49,457 nucleotides of DNA from Chara braunii. Its lineage: Eukaryota > Streptophyta > Charophyceae > Charales > Characeae. Location: contig BFEA01000037.1 in assembly GCA_003427395.1 (NCBI GenBank), positions 1,730,982-1,780,438 on the forward strand. Direction: 5' to 3'. The position numbers and the translations under genes were made by a program. This document shows, one piece after another, positions 1-10,737 of this stretch; positions within the stretch are counted from its first letter, which is position 1, and every line of letters begins with the position of its first letter. The notes below the pieces were generated by a model. That model did not search any database. It was given only the letters and a program-made list of their open reading frames with translations, and had not been told where the DNA came from.

Positions 1-540
1 GAAAATCCGAAATTTCGTTGTTGGAAATCCGGAATATCTTTTTCTCGAAAATTTCGATTTCCTGTTGCATTTCCCGTTATTTGGAAATTCAGAATATTTT
101 TTTTCCGAAATTCGTTTTTTTCTGAAAACGGTACGGGAAATCCCTCTTGCAGTACCATTTTCCAAACTGCGAATACTCTCATCTGAGTAAATCCGAATAC
201 TTGTTATTTCTTTTCAGAATTTTTTTTCTTTTGGCAGTTCTATGATTTTCACTATCTGATAGTCATTGGCAGTCTGAAGTTCGAAATTGTTTTTTCTCAT
301 TGATACTTTCGCACTTCAAGGGAGGTTGGGAGACCTACTGAACTTGCAAAACTCGGGATTTTTTATTTTTTCGAAATTGTTTTGCAAAGTTCGAACTTTT
401 CTTTTTTGATTAGTGGCTCCTTATCCGGACGCTATCTGCGCGATTATCCCACTCACCCCTCCCAACCTATGTTGTTGCCCCCTCTGGTCTTACCTTCTCT
501 ATCGGTCTCCGGGTACCCCCTGCGGCAGCGTTGGTGAGTT
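1..540. other. AT-rich stretch without a recognisable gene, upstream of Gy1 gag
   Basis: No coding similarity is seen. The first 400 bases are AT-rich and repeat short degenerate motifs such as GGAAATCCGGAAT and CGAAATT, with several T runs. From about 415 the composition turns GC-rich and joins the untranslated leader of the retrotransposon whose gag starts near 677. I found no TGGTATC-type primer binding site and no clear LTR end here, so the 5' LTR of Gy1 is either outside the window, diverged or lost. Confidence 0.5.
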
Positions 541-658
541 GCCACGTCATCAGGCCACGTCAGCAGACCACGTCAGTGGACCACGTCAGCAGGACACGTC
601 AGCAGGCCACGTCAGCTGACAGCAGTGCCACATCAGCAGCAGGGAGTACCATGTCAGC
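541..658. repeat. 13-bp tandem repeat carrying CACGTCA motifs
   Basis: Units of the form GCCACGTCAGCAG repeat at a 13-base period. ACGTCA cores occur at about 543, 556, 569, 582, 595 and 608, followed by decayed copies up to about 658. The array lies in the leader just before Gy1 gag. CACGTCA is an ACGT-core motif of the type bound by plant bZIP factors (family knowledge); any regulatory role here is inference. Confidence 0.75.
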
Positions 659-676
659 AGGCTCCCAGCCTGGTCT

Positions 677-2196
677 ATGCTTTTGCGCTCACAAACAGCT
701 GTCATGGACCAGAAGTCCGGGGAAACAGACGAGGCCTATCAGGCCCGGATGTTGGCCTGGAGTACCGAAACCAAGAAACGAGCGGATGACGTAGCAACCG
801 CAGCGAAGAAGAAGGCACAGGACGCCGAGAAGGCACGGCTGCTGGCAATTGAACAGCAGCACCAGCATGACGAGGCAGCAGCAAAGGCTGCCGATGAAGA
901 ACGGGTTCAACGTCGTGAGAAGATATTTAGCGGAGAGCAAGTGTTGCTCACAATGGCAGCGGATTGGCGGGCTGAGGCCGATAATGGCAAGATGGAAGAT
1001 AGCGAAAACAAGATTGCTCTACTCCTCTCCCATCTCACGGACCTCCTGGCAACATGCATTACACAACAGGACGACATCCGCAGCCTCGACGACTCAAAGT
1101 CCACGGCCGCCTCCGGCAGCTGGAGCAGCGACCTGTCGCCGCCCCTGACGCCAGCTCTTCCAATACCTCCGATCGCCTCGAGGCATTGGAGATGGACGTC
1201 GGCTCCCTCAAGGACGGCGTGCAGTTACAGCAAACCGCAATGCAACAGTTGGAACAGCGGATCTGCACTGCCGCCAACCACTCGAGTTCAGAACCGCGCG
1301 AGACAGCTCCAAAGTTCAACGGGCAGGAGATCTTCTGCGACTCAACGAAGACAGATCCAATTCCATGGTTCCGCAAGTTCGAGCTCACGCTGCAGCTACA
1401 CTACGTCAAAGAACACAAGCACCACGCGTACTTATACTCCCGCTCGGGGGGCGCGTGCCAAGCATGGTTGGACAATCTCTTGTCCAAGTACGCAGTGGTA
1501 GCTGCCGACTTGCATACCAAGATCAACTGGGATGATCTTAAGGTGCCGTGGCATAAACGGTTCCAAGTAGAGCCGTCGGAGATCAAGGCAATGGACAAGC
1601 TAATGGTCTTCGAACAAGGCACGCTGCCAAGTGTCGACTGGATTGTCGAGTACCAACGCTTGACATCCGTCCCAGACATCCAAATGGCCTTCAAAGCCAT
1701 CCGCCACTATTTTATCTCAAGGTCGTGTCCGACATTGAGCAATGCCTTGACTCATGTCGAGGACACCCTGATGACAACGGCGGAACTCTTTGACAAGGCC
1801 GCGCAGATTATTATCATGAACAAGGAGGCTAAGAACCTGCATTCGTCTGCGGCAGGCCCGAGCAGAGATCAGCATCGGTCGAAAGTGGCCGTGGTCGCGG
1901 CGGCAACGCCGTTTGACCAAACTAGCGAGGTCGTGTTCGCCAATGAAGGGGACAGACTTGCAGCCGCCCGGGAAGGTGGCCGCTTCGGCAAAGGTCGAGG
2001 ACGTGGCAAAACGAAGACAAACACCGCATCTAGCCCCGGGCCCGGCGCAGCAGTTCCAGCCCCATGGTCCCAATACGATCTCTCCGAGCAAGCATTCAAA
2101 GCACACACGAGATTCCACTATTGCCTATGGTGCAACAACGATCTCCATGAGACAGTGGCCTGCCCGTCGAAAGGCAAGGGCAAATCGAGAAACTGA
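677..2196 (+). pseudogene. gag: Gy1 gag (Ty3/gypsy capsid/nucleocapsid), frameshifted
   Basis: This encodes the structural polyprotein that forms the retrotransposon particle. The N-terminal part, from ATG 677 or 704, is charged and probably coiled-coil, rich in Lys, Glu and Ala. Reading then moves to another frame at about 1090-1150, where the capsid-like region continues (KFNGQEIF, then WFRKFELTLQLHYV) to a stop at 2194-2196. A CX2CX4HX4C zinc knuckle spans 2122-2163, preceded by a Gly/Arg/Lys-rich basic stretch, typical of nucleocapsid. The frame break means no full Gag can be made as written. It is followed directly by the protease in another frame. Confidence 0.85.
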
Positions 2197-3067
2197 GCAC
2201 CGCCGGAGTGACTCGACGACACTCTCGACGCCTTCGGAACCGGTCGCTTCGCGGGTGACTGCCCTTCGTTCCGAGGCACATGCGGAAGTCGATAGTCCTC
2301 CTCTTCTTTATTCTTTTGAGGACTATGCTGCCCGGCTCGTTCCTACGCTGGGTACTCGAGCTCGAGGACAAGACGTGTGTGTGACATCTTCTCCGTCCGG
2401 CAGCGACGACTTATCGTTTTCAAGTGGTTCTTCACGGGATTCGACGCACGAGTTCAACATAGAGGTATTGAACCCGCTCACGTCCGGGGATTTCGCATGG
2501 CTTCCTCTCCCGACCACGGGCCGCTTGCCGGGACCGCAATGCGCAGCACTATGCGCTCATCTCCACACGTACTTATCCTTCTATGCACCACCAAATTTGC
2601 CGACAAATGACGAAGTCGCGGTGAGGGACATCCTTGCGTATGTTACCAAGGTGGCCCGCGAGTTTCACAATCAGCGGTACGATGACAACAACGCACCGCT
2701 CCTCTATGTTCGCATCCAAGTTGGGCAAGCGTCTTGCAGTGCTTTGCTGGATAGCGGCGCGTCTCGCAATTTTATGAGCCAAGCCTTCATGCAAAGGGTT
2801 GGCCTTGGTGCACAAGTTCGAAGGAAGGCAAACCCGACGGTGATCAAGTTGGCGGACGGAAGGACGCAGCAACTTATCGACCGCTACATCGAGGCCGTAC
2901 CGGTGTATTTCGCACCTCATGCATGGGAACCGGTGACATTTGACATTTTGGACACGGACTTTGACATTTTTTTGGGAATGCCTTGGCTTGCAAGTGTGGA
3001 TCACACGGTCAACTTCCACCGGAGGACTCTTACCGTTTGCGACGCCTTCGACGCCGAAGTGCCATAA
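2197..3067 (+). pseudogene. pol: Gy1 retropepsin-like aspartic protease domain
   Basis: The catalytic loop ALLDSGASRNF has the D-S-G triad at 2750-2758, and the flap/dimer end DIFLGMPWL follows about 75 residues later, as in Ty3/gypsy proteases. The frame differs from both gag and the RT that follows. Gag-Pol expression could have used frameshifting at the first junction, but the second shift near 3060, inside Pol, is better explained as a mutation. The active-site triad itself is canonical. Confidence 0.85.
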
Positions 3068-4560
3068 AGTCATTCTGGGCTACTTGTGCTTACGAGCAGC
3101 CCGACGAAATCGGCCTATGTTTCCTACGGACCGTCGAGGTAGCCGACTCTTCACCCACGGACTTGTCTTCGGACCCCCGTGTGGTGCGGTTGCTTGACGA
3201 GTTCGCCGACATCTTCGAGTCACCTACCGGTGTGGTGCAGGATCGGCCAATCTCTCACGAGATCATTCTCGAGGTCGGTGTCGTGCCGCCGAAAGGTTGC
3301 ATTTATCGCATGAGCGAGGAGGAGCTTATGGTCTTCTGCGCGCAACTCGATGATTTGTTGGACAAGGGCTGGATCCACCCTAGTAGCTCTCCATACGGAG
3401 CGCCAGTTCTCTTCGTACGGAAGAAGAAAAATGATCTACGATTGTGTATAGATTACCGCAAGCTCAACGCGCAAACCGTCAAGAATGCGGGACCTCTTCC
3501 TCGCATCAATGATCTTCTTGAGCGATTGGGCGGCGCAAAGTATTTTTCCAAGCTGGATTTAAAATCGGGATATCATCAAATCTCGATCCGACCGAACGAT
3601 CGTTACAAATCCGCGTTCAAAACGCGGTATGGGCATTTTGAGTAGGTGGTCATGCCTTTTGACCTCACCAACGCCCCGGCGACCTTTCAAGCGGCAATGA
3701 CCAACGAGTTTCGTGGAATATTGGACCGGTTCGTGCTGGTCTACTTAGACGATATTCTCGTCTATAGCCGGACATTAGAGGATCATCTTGGGCATCTTCG
3801 ACGAGTGTTGGAGACGCTCCGCCGCGCCAAGTACAAGGCCAACCGTGACAAATGCGAATTTGTCTGGCAAGATCTGGAATACCTGGGCCATTTTGTCACA
3901 CCGGAGGGCATCAGTCCGCTATCGGACAAGATTCAAGCCATCCAAGAGTGGCCGGAACCACGGAACGTCACAGATGTTCGTTCGTTCCTTGGCCTCGCCG
4001 GCTACTACCAGCGTTTCATCAAGGGCTACTAGAAGATCGCGGCCCACTTGACCAAGCTTCAATGCGAGGATTGACCGTTTGACTTCGGAAAGGATGCGCG
4101 GGAATCATTTTTAGCTCTCAAAGTCGCGCTATTATCTGCGGAGGTCTTGCGCATGTATGACCCGATTTTGCCTACGCGCGTCACTACGAATGCGTCCGGC
4201 TATGCCATTGGTGCCGTCGTCGAGCAACATGATGGCGTGGACTGGCACCCGGTCGAGTATTTCAGCAAGAAAGTGCCCGTCGTGCATTCCATTGACGATG
4301 CACGCAAGAAGGAGCTCCTCGCCTTCGTCCACGCGTTCAAGCGGTGGCGGCACTTCCTCCTTGGTCGAAGCCAATTCCGATGGGTAACGGACAACAATCC
4401 GTTGGTCTTTTACAATACCCAAGACACCGTCAACAACACCATCGCTCGATGGATGGCTTTCATCGACCAGTTCGACTTCTTTCCCGATCACATTCCGGGG
4501 AAGTCGAACCGTTTTGTGGATGCTCTTTCACGGCATCTGGGTCATTGTACTGCGGTCTAC
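3068..4560 (+). pseudogene. pol: Gy1 reverse transcriptase and RNase H domains
   Basis: The RT region shows the [17 protein letters not shown] and LCIDYRKLN motifs, the [10 protein letters not shown] block and the YLDD catalytic box at 3742-3753. Three in-frame stops interrupt one continuous frame: TAG 3643-3645, TAG 4030-4032 and a TGA near 4072. RNase H follows (YFSKKVPV, then ARKKELLAFVHAFKRWRHFL), ending with the connection motif VDALSRH. Its first catalytic Asp, normally TDAS, is Asn (TTNAS, codon 4189-4191), which should abolish RNase H activity. The length and domain order fit a chromovirus pol. Confidence 0.9.
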
Positions 4561-6127
4561 TCGACCTTCGAGATCGACAACGACCTGCGGGACAGCTTCA
4601 TCCGCGACTACCAAGCCGACCCCGAGTTTCGCGACAAGTACGCGAATTGCTCCTCTCCTAATCCGGCGCCTTCTCACTACCGGATCCAAGAGGGGTACTT
4701 GCTTGTCCACACACGGGGGAAGGACCTTCTTTGCGTGTCGAGTGACCCTCGCTTGCATACACGGCTTCTTGGCGAGTTCGACGATGCTCCTGCCATCGAA
4801 CACTTTGGAGTCAATCGCACGATTGGCCGACTTCACAAGCGATTTTGGTGGCCCGGCCTTCTCGGGGACGTCACTCGCTATTGCGAGTCATGCGAGGTTT
4901 GCCGACACTGCAAATCCCGCAACCATCGTCCGTACGACGAGTTACGACCATTACCGATCCCTTTGAGGCGAAGGGAAGCAATTGCCATGGACATTACCGG
5001 CCCGTTCCCCAAGCACAAGACCGGAGTGGATGGGATTCTCACGGTGGTCGACCGACTCCCCAAGTTCGCCATGTTTTTGCCTTGCCGCTATCATGCCAAG
5101 GCACCGGAGTTGGGCGAGGTTCTTTACGCCAGTTGGATTCGAACCAAGGGTTACCCCAAGGAAATTGTCTGCGACCGCGACACTCGGTTCATGTCCGATT
5201 TTTGGTTGGCGCTCATCAAACGATGGGGCTCATCTCTCAAGCCAAGTTCGGCTCGCCATCCCCAAACCGATGGCCAAACGGAGAGGGCGCATCAGACCGC
5301 ACAGGTTCTCCTCGCACTCTCATCCGTCCCGACCAAAAGGATTGGGTTGAGCTGCTGCCGGATGTCGAGTTGGCATACAACTCGTCCATCGACCCGACTA
5401 TCGTTATGTCACCCTTCGAGTTTGAGCACGGCTTGCCGGTCACTTCGCCGTTGGACACACTCATTCCACGAGCGGTCGAGAGCGACGACCATCTTCTATT
5501 CTTCCGACGGATGCAAGAGCTTCTTGTCAAGGCACACAACCAGATGGCTAAAAGACGCAACAACACATGAGCCAGCAGGCCAATCGCCAACATCTCCCTT
5601 ACCCATTCCGCACCGGCGACCTCGTTTGGTTTTCCGCCGTGGAATTCAGCCTTGAACAAGATCTCTCTCGCAAGCTCCTCCCGAAATGGATGGGGCCCTG
5701 GCCGATCGTGGCATCCGCTGGGGATGCACCCGAGGGACCTTCCTTCACTATTCAGGTGCCCCCCCACTTGCCCGTCTTCCCGGTCTTTCATTGCTCCAAG
5801 TTGGCTCTTTACACGCCAACGAAACATGACGATTTTCCCGGGCGACGATCGCAAGACCCACCCTCTATGGATGGTTTTCAAGAGGTCGACGACATCATCT
5901 CCCAACGACGCTACGGCAACAGGCCAACCGAGTACTTGGTACATTTTGCATACTGCACACACCGAGCTGACCGTTGGTTGACCCGTGCGGAACTTCAAGC
6001 AACAACTCCAGACGTTCTCGCACGCTACGACGCAAGATGCAAGGCAAGCTGGTCTTTTCGGCTCCACGCCGCGCCCGCGTCCAGGTTCCACCTTCAGATC
6101 GTCAGCTTCGCCCTTGCCCCGGCTTGA
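4561..6127 (+). pseudogene. pol: Gy1 integrase with C-terminal chromodomain-like module
   Basis: The zinc-binding part has His at 4801 and the CESCEVC cluster near 4890. The DDE core is complete: Asp in MDITG at 4990, Asp in CDRDTRF at 5173 and Glu in QTERA at 5281, with 35 residues between the last two. The frame shifts near 5310 (continuing as DWVELLPDVELAYNSS) and again near 5570. The final module contains GDLVWF, YPVFH-like FPVFHCSKL, and EVDDIISQRRY...YLVHF...DRWLTRAEL, which resembles the chromodomain tail that targets chromovirus integration to heterochromatin (family knowledge). The last reading frame ends at 6127, just before the polypurine tract. Confidence 0.85.
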
Positions 6128-6133
6128 CTTCAT

Positions 6134-6146
6134 AAGGAGGGGGGGG
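6134..6146 (+). promoter_or_regulatory. Gy1 polypurine tract
   Basis: A purine run, AAGGAGGGGGGGG, directly precedes TGTTACATGC, the presumed start of the 3' LTR. This is where plus-strand DNA synthesis is primed in LTR retrotransposons. Its position right after the end of integrase supports the assignment. Confidence 0.8.
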
Positions 6147-6728
6147 TGTTACATGCNGCGCCTGCACACGAGGGCCATTTTCCAGGNCCTGCGTCCCTCA
6201 GGNTGAAAGCCTGAAAACCAGGGCCTACAGGCCCCGTGTCCATTCAGCTCGAAAGCCTGAAAAACAGGGGCCTATAGACCCTGTGTCGTTTCAGACTAAA
6301 AATGGCAATAGCCTTTTTAGCCTGAAACGAAGGGCCATTTTCGGTCTGTTATCAGACCGACCTGCCCTGAAACTCAGGCACCAAACCAGGGTTTTAGGAA
6401 CAGCCTATTTTTGGCCTATTCCCACGACAGCTGCAGCGCCAGGCCCTGGCTCAGTTCGGCATTGGCAAGAGCAGCCTCCTGGACTGCCCGCCCTGCAACT
6501 GCAGGCAGTCGGAGGCAGTCAAGAGGCAGGACGAGGTAGTAAGTAGGGACTTCCCATGCACTTCACGGGTAGGCAGGAGGCAGTCAGTAGTCTTCAGGAT
6601 TCGGCAGCAGCACTCTGGAGGAGCGCTGCAGGAGTAGTCGTAGCGTTAGCAGTAGTCTTCAGCGTTGGGCGCTAGTAGCGTTAGTTGTAGTCTTTAGCGC
6701 TGGGCGCCATAGCTAGAGTAGTACTAGT

Positions 6729-6746
6729 AGAGAGAGAGAGAGAGAG
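6729..6746. repeat. (AG)n microsatellite
   Basis: About nine AG dinucleotides lie inside the Gy1 3' LTR. No function is implied. Confidence 0.85.
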
Positions 6747-6938
6747 ATTGGGCGGAGGCCGGGGATACTTACCTGCAGCGCCGTTGCTCCAGCTTCGTCT
6801 TCGAGGTACCTGCAGCACAGTGCCATCTTCACAGGTTAGTACCTAACACATGAGAGAGAGAGTTCTTCTTCTTCCTCTTCTCAGTCCACCATCTCCTTCT
6901 CACCCTCTCGCTATCTGACTTCACTGCATCAGCAGACT

Positions 6939-6941
<3 letters not shown>

Positions 6942-6981
<40 letters not shown>
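6942..6981. repeat. (AG)n microsatellite
   Basis: An uninterrupted run of about twenty AG dinucleotides lies inside the Gy1 3' LTR. It produces an artificial Ser-Leu repeat when translated on the minus strand. Confidence 0.95.
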
Positions 6982-6986
<5 letters not shown>

Positions 6987-7329
6987 TGACATTTGGATCC
7001 AGACTCAACATTGGACTTCAGACATATTGAAGAGGGATTATTTGGGACTTGTACCGAGACTTGTGTTGACGACTTTCCCATCTCCCCCTTCCTCTTCTTC
7101 GTTTGATCCCCTCCTCTCCGTCTATGTATGTGTGGACCTGGCGCCTCTTCCTGTGTATAGCGCCAGGCCCCATCACACCTTATGATGAGCATGATGTATG
7201 TTTGGTCAGTGTTGAAACATTGAGTGGGCTAGTCCTTAGTATTCTAGCATTCTGCTTCGCTATCTTATACTACATGAAAGAGGTCAGTCCCGGTCAGGTC
7301 AAGACTTGTATCTAAAGTCTTCCATGCGC

Positions 7330-7336
7330 TATAAAG
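7330..7336 (+). promoter_or_regulatory. TATA-like box in Gy1 LTR
   Basis: TATAAAG occurs in GCGCTATAAAGCACC about 1.2 kb into the LTR. If this is the U3/R promoter, the LTR must extend past this point. The assignment rests on the motif alone. Confidence 0.35.
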
Positions 7337-7458
7337 CACCATTTTGTATGTATCGGAATGCGCATTGCTTGTTGAGATTCCACTTGCACTGCATTGTCCA
7401 TTTAGTCCTTTTTATCACATTGCGAATCCTCGGTTTATATGTACATCGCCCAACTAGG

Positions 7459-7548
7459 CATGTAACACCCCAGTACCCCGGGTTGAGATGTGGAGGGATT
7501 CCCGGCATCCTTTTGCAAGCTGATAATATATAATGCAATATTCCACGC
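7459..7548 (+). other. Possible truncated LTR start next to element A
   Basis: The stretch begins TGTAACACCCC, a common opening of plant Ty3/gypsy LTRs, and runs to the left edge of element A. It resembles no other LTR in the window. It could be the end of the Gy1 LTR or the stump of another element cut by insertion of A. Confidence 0.3.
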
Positions 7549-8544
7549 TGCAATCAGACTCGCTATCATTCACACTTCTCATGCATATAAACAAGTTGCA
7601 CAGCAAACCGGCGACGAGCGCCCACTTCAAACTCAGAGATATTGCAAACACGAACATTGTTCAAATACAACTCGCTCCAGAAGGCTATGGCGACTCAGCG
7701 CCTGTACACGTCTCTGTTCGTCACTCACTCGTCGCTGCTTAGTACACGCAGGATCACCCTGGATATCCGACACGCATACTTTGCACACTCACACACTCAC
7801 ACACTGAACTCTATCTACATTTATGGCGGCTATAGCCGCTGCTAACCTATCGCTATGGCTAAGCTCCTTCTCTCTCGCCCACTTCGTCTTCGGGCTCACT
7901 GCAGACCACCTCGCACAAGTCGCTGTGGCAGCGCTTCCGCATGGCTCACGCAGGAATGAATGAATGGCTGGGCACTGCCCTTTGATTTATACTTTTGCAG
8001 CTCGTTGGTCTGGCCCTTTCCCATGCCCGTAGTGCACACAGTCCCATGCGGTACCTGCTTGACTAGACTAGGACTGACTGGGACTGGGACTGCTGACTCA
8101 GCACGGGCAGACTCCACCACTTGCCCACTTGCCTCAGTCTAAATGTGGGCAACTTCGAAAGGCCATTGCTAGGACCTTCCGGAAGGCCGTGGACTTGGCC
8201 TTTCGCTACTGTAGCAGCTATGACCTTGACCTTTAAGGACTGTAGCAGCTACAACCTTGACTCTTCGGAAGCTCTACAGTTACGACTTCTAGAACTCCCT
8301 AAGACTTCTACTCGACAGGTCTACGGTTCGAACCCCTGCTACCTACGGACCCTACGGCAGTCTACCAACTGTTACAAATACACAGGTCACGGGTTCAACT
8401 CTCGGGGTCGACACAAATACNAATACACAGGTCACGGGTTCAACTCTCGGGGTCGACACAAATACTGTACACAGGTAAGGTGATGACTAGGGATCGAGCC
8501 CTGGGATCTGCATCGGCTACTGCAAACAGGTGAATACCGTTTCA
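7549..8544 (-). mobile_element. Element A 3' LTR
   Basis: In plus reading it runs from TGCAATCAGACTC to CGTTTCA and matches the 15683-16867 LTR except for the plastid insert there and small indels. The TATA box for minus-strand transcription is at 7985-7991 (TATAAAT on the minus strand). A single N at 8421 lies between two perfect 44-bp copies and is probably an assembly join. On the minus strand it is preceded by the purine-rich GGCCGGCGGGAG, the likely polypurine tract. Confidence 0.88.
8377..8465. other. Assembly join: N between 44-bp duplicate copies
   Basis: AATACACAGGTCACGGGTTC and the following bases occur at 8377-8420 and identically at 8422-8465 around a single N. Probably overlapping contig ends that were not merged. 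Confidence 0.8.
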
Positions 8545-8582
8545 CTCCCGCCGGCCTAAATTCGAGGTCCTCAGAGAATAAC

Positions 8583-9440
8583 TCAATCCAAGGTAGGACC
8601 TTTTCCCTTCTTATCTCTCTCATAGGCTCTAACTATGTCGGGAGCTGTTTCCAGAAGTTCTATTCTAGTAAACCAGCGGTCGTCTTCTGGCTCCTGGTAA
8701 GCAAATCGAACCTTATATTGTTTTTGTGGACGACCTCTACCTCCTGTTCTAAACACATCTTCACCTACGATGCCGTCGATGTCATACCTTCCGTCCATGT
8801 CTGGAGGGATCATGGATCGTCTAGATGGAAACTGCTGACTGGTGACACACGGAAGTAACTTTGATGCATGAAATACAGGGTAGGTGTGGAGGTGTGCTGG
8901 GATCTCTACTCTATAGGACGACCCATCCTCTCCGCCCTTAACTTCTAGAACTGGCCGCGGTCCTCTATACGCGGGCAGTAACTTCTGCGAGATGTTTTCC
9001 TCAGAAGCAAACTCTTTGGACTTGACTAAGTCGCCAACTTGGAACTGCGACGGGCAACGGTGCTTGTTGGCTTGTTCTATCATTCTATGCTGGGCCTTCC
9101 TGAGGTTCTCAACAATTGTAGCTAGCTCTCTCTCGTGCTGTACTGCAAAATCCCTGGTATCGGGCGGTAGCCTGTGAATCTGATCTCCATTAAGTCCCTC
9201 AAATGGTCTGCGCGGTCTAAAGGACTTGTGCAACTCATTGGGAGTGCGACAGGTGGACAAGTGCACGTTGTTATTGTACACACTGGCTACCTTGGGCAAC
9301 ATCTCGTCCCAATTGACTTGATTGGGTCTAATATACATGCACAGAACTTGCTGCAGGATCTTGTTCATCTGCTCAGTCTGACCGTTAGTCTCTGGATGGC
9401 GGCCAGACGACATCAACAACTGGGATCCATAGACTTTCAT
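8583..9440 (-). pseudogene. pol: Element A integrase C-terminal half with chromodomain-like tail
   Basis: This open frame of 285 codons starts with the end of the integrase core (SSGRHPETNGQTEQMN, containing the catalytic Glu of the DDE triad). It continues through WDEMLPKVASVYNN, the GDLVKSKEFA linker and YPVFHASKLL. The last 60 residues, DIDGIVGEDVF...KQYKVRFAY...DRWFTRIELL, resemble a chromodomain. It is separated from the first half of integrase by a stop and frame change near 9445-9455. Confidence 0.85.
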
Positions 9441-9446
9441 CAGTTC

Positions 9447-10101
9447 CTACCAGTTCTAGCTAGTGAAGCGGGTATCTCTATCACTAACAATAGATAATGG
9501 GACGCCATGCTCACTAACCCAAAAATCAAAGAACTTTTGAATTACTAACTCGGTACGTGCCTCTGCAGGCAAAGGAACAAAGAATGCCTCTGCAGGCAAA
9601 GGAACAAAGAATGCATACTTGCTAAATCTATCAACTGTGACCATGACTTGGCTCTTGCCGTGCCTACTCTTGACCTGGGTATCCATAAAATCAATGGACA
9701 CCGAGTCTCCTGGCTGATCAGGAATAGGCAAGGATCTGAGAGGACCTGGAGGGGCAGGAGTAGTGGTCTTATTTCTTTGGCAAACTTTACAACTGCGGGC
9801 ATACTTTATGCAGTCGTTCTTCATTCTTGGCCACGTATATGCATGCATCAGGTTGGCTAAAGTCTTTTGCCAACCGAAATGTTCCTTTGTGTCGTGGCAT
9901 TCCCCCAAGATCAGACTGCGGATCTCCTCGCTGTTGGGAACGCACAGGCGGTCTACTACATTAGTTTTCTCAAACAACAGTCCCTCNATTCCCCCAAGAT
10001 CAGACTGCGGATCTCCTCGCTGTTGGGAACGCACAGGCGGTCTACTACATTAGTTTTCTCAAACAACAGTCCCTCAGTAGTGCGGTAGTCTGGTTCGGTC
10101 T
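9447..10101 (-). pseudogene. pol: Element A integrase N-terminal half
   Basis: On the minus strand it encodes RLCVPNSEEIRSLILGECHD, the His pair region HFGWQKTLANLMH, the CKVCQRNK zinc-binding Cys pair, the first catalytic Asp in SIDFMDTQV and the second in VSDRDTRFTS. A 30-bp tandem duplication repeats the peptide AFFVPLPAE. The N at 9987 sits between two 88-bp copies (9899-9986 and 9988-10075), so part of the apparent N-terminal duplication is likely artefactual. Confidence 0.85.
9899..10075. other. Assembly join: N between 88-bp duplicate copies
   Basis: ATTCCCCCAAGATCAGACTG and the following bases occur at 9899-9986 and 9988-10075 around N 9987, inside element A integrase. Probably an unmerged overlap. 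Confidence 0.85.
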
Positions 10102-10737
10102 CTAGGCCTCCTTAACTCTCTTGAGGAGGTCGTTATAGATAGGGTCCTGCACATACGCCTGTCTAACTTTCTCCTGCAGGTCACTCCCTATGTCCAGATA
10201 GTGAACTATAGGTCCAAAGTAGTCCGATCTCCTACTTAGAGCATCCGCAACTACATTGTACTTGCCTTTAACAGGCTTGAGCTCGAAGTCGTATTGGTCT
10301 ATCTCAGCGGCCCACCTAGTCAACTTAGGTGTCATTTTGGCTTGTCTCCACCCACCTCAGCGTCTCGTGGTCTGAATACACTTTGAAGTGCCTCCCAAGC
10401 AGGCAATGCTTCCAGTGTTCTAAAGCCTGCCCGAGAGCGTAGAGTTCCCTCTCGTACGTCGAGGTAGCGACCTTCTCTGAGGGCATCCTCGCTGACATGA
10501 ACTCTACGGGTCTATAGCCATTGTCGTCGTCTTGCTGTAATACGGCGCGTATTCCATACTAACTCGCGTCCGTGGTGACGACAAATGGCAAAGACATATC
10601 TGCTACTTTGAGGAGAGGGTACTCTATCATTGCGCGCTTTTAGCGCAGACGTGCAGTGTTTATCCCACTGTCAGATTGCTTCTTTCTTTAGCACCCTGCG
10701 AAGGGGAGCGACGATAGTCGAGAAGTTCCTCACGAAC
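10102..10737 (-). pseudogene. pol: Element A RNase H domain
   Basis: Translation of the minus strand gives VVTTDAS, then a TAG stop (plus coordinates 10560-10562), then YGIRAVLQQDDDNGYRPV, STYERELYALGQALEHWKHC, YSDHETLRWV and, in a later frame, YNVVADALSRR. The catalytic Asp of TDAS is present, but the stops and shifts prevent a complete product. It lies between RT and integrase as in all Ty3/gypsy pol genes. Confidence 0.8.

Larger units (their letters stand above)
6147..7458 (+). mobile_element. Gy1 3' LTR (end uncertain)
   Basis: The LTR begins TGTTACATGC right after the polypurine tract. It holds GC-rich imperfect repeats (CCTGAAA and AGGGCC blocks, 6150-6370), AG microsatellites, and a TATA-like TATAAAG at 7330-7336. 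No second copy is in the window, so the 3' end cannot be fixed by comparison. I stop at 7458 because a CA there is followed by TGTAACACCCC, itself a typical LTR start. Three isolated Ns at 6157, 6187 and 6203 mark uncertain bases. Confidence 0.55.

Noticed and set aside
2573-3073. Open frame of 166 codons on the minus strand
   Set aside because: It lies antisense to the Gy1 protease, whose motifs are clear on the plus strand.
5237-6133. Open frame of 298 codons on the minus strand
   Set aside because: Antisense shadow of Gy1 integrase; no recognisable domain.
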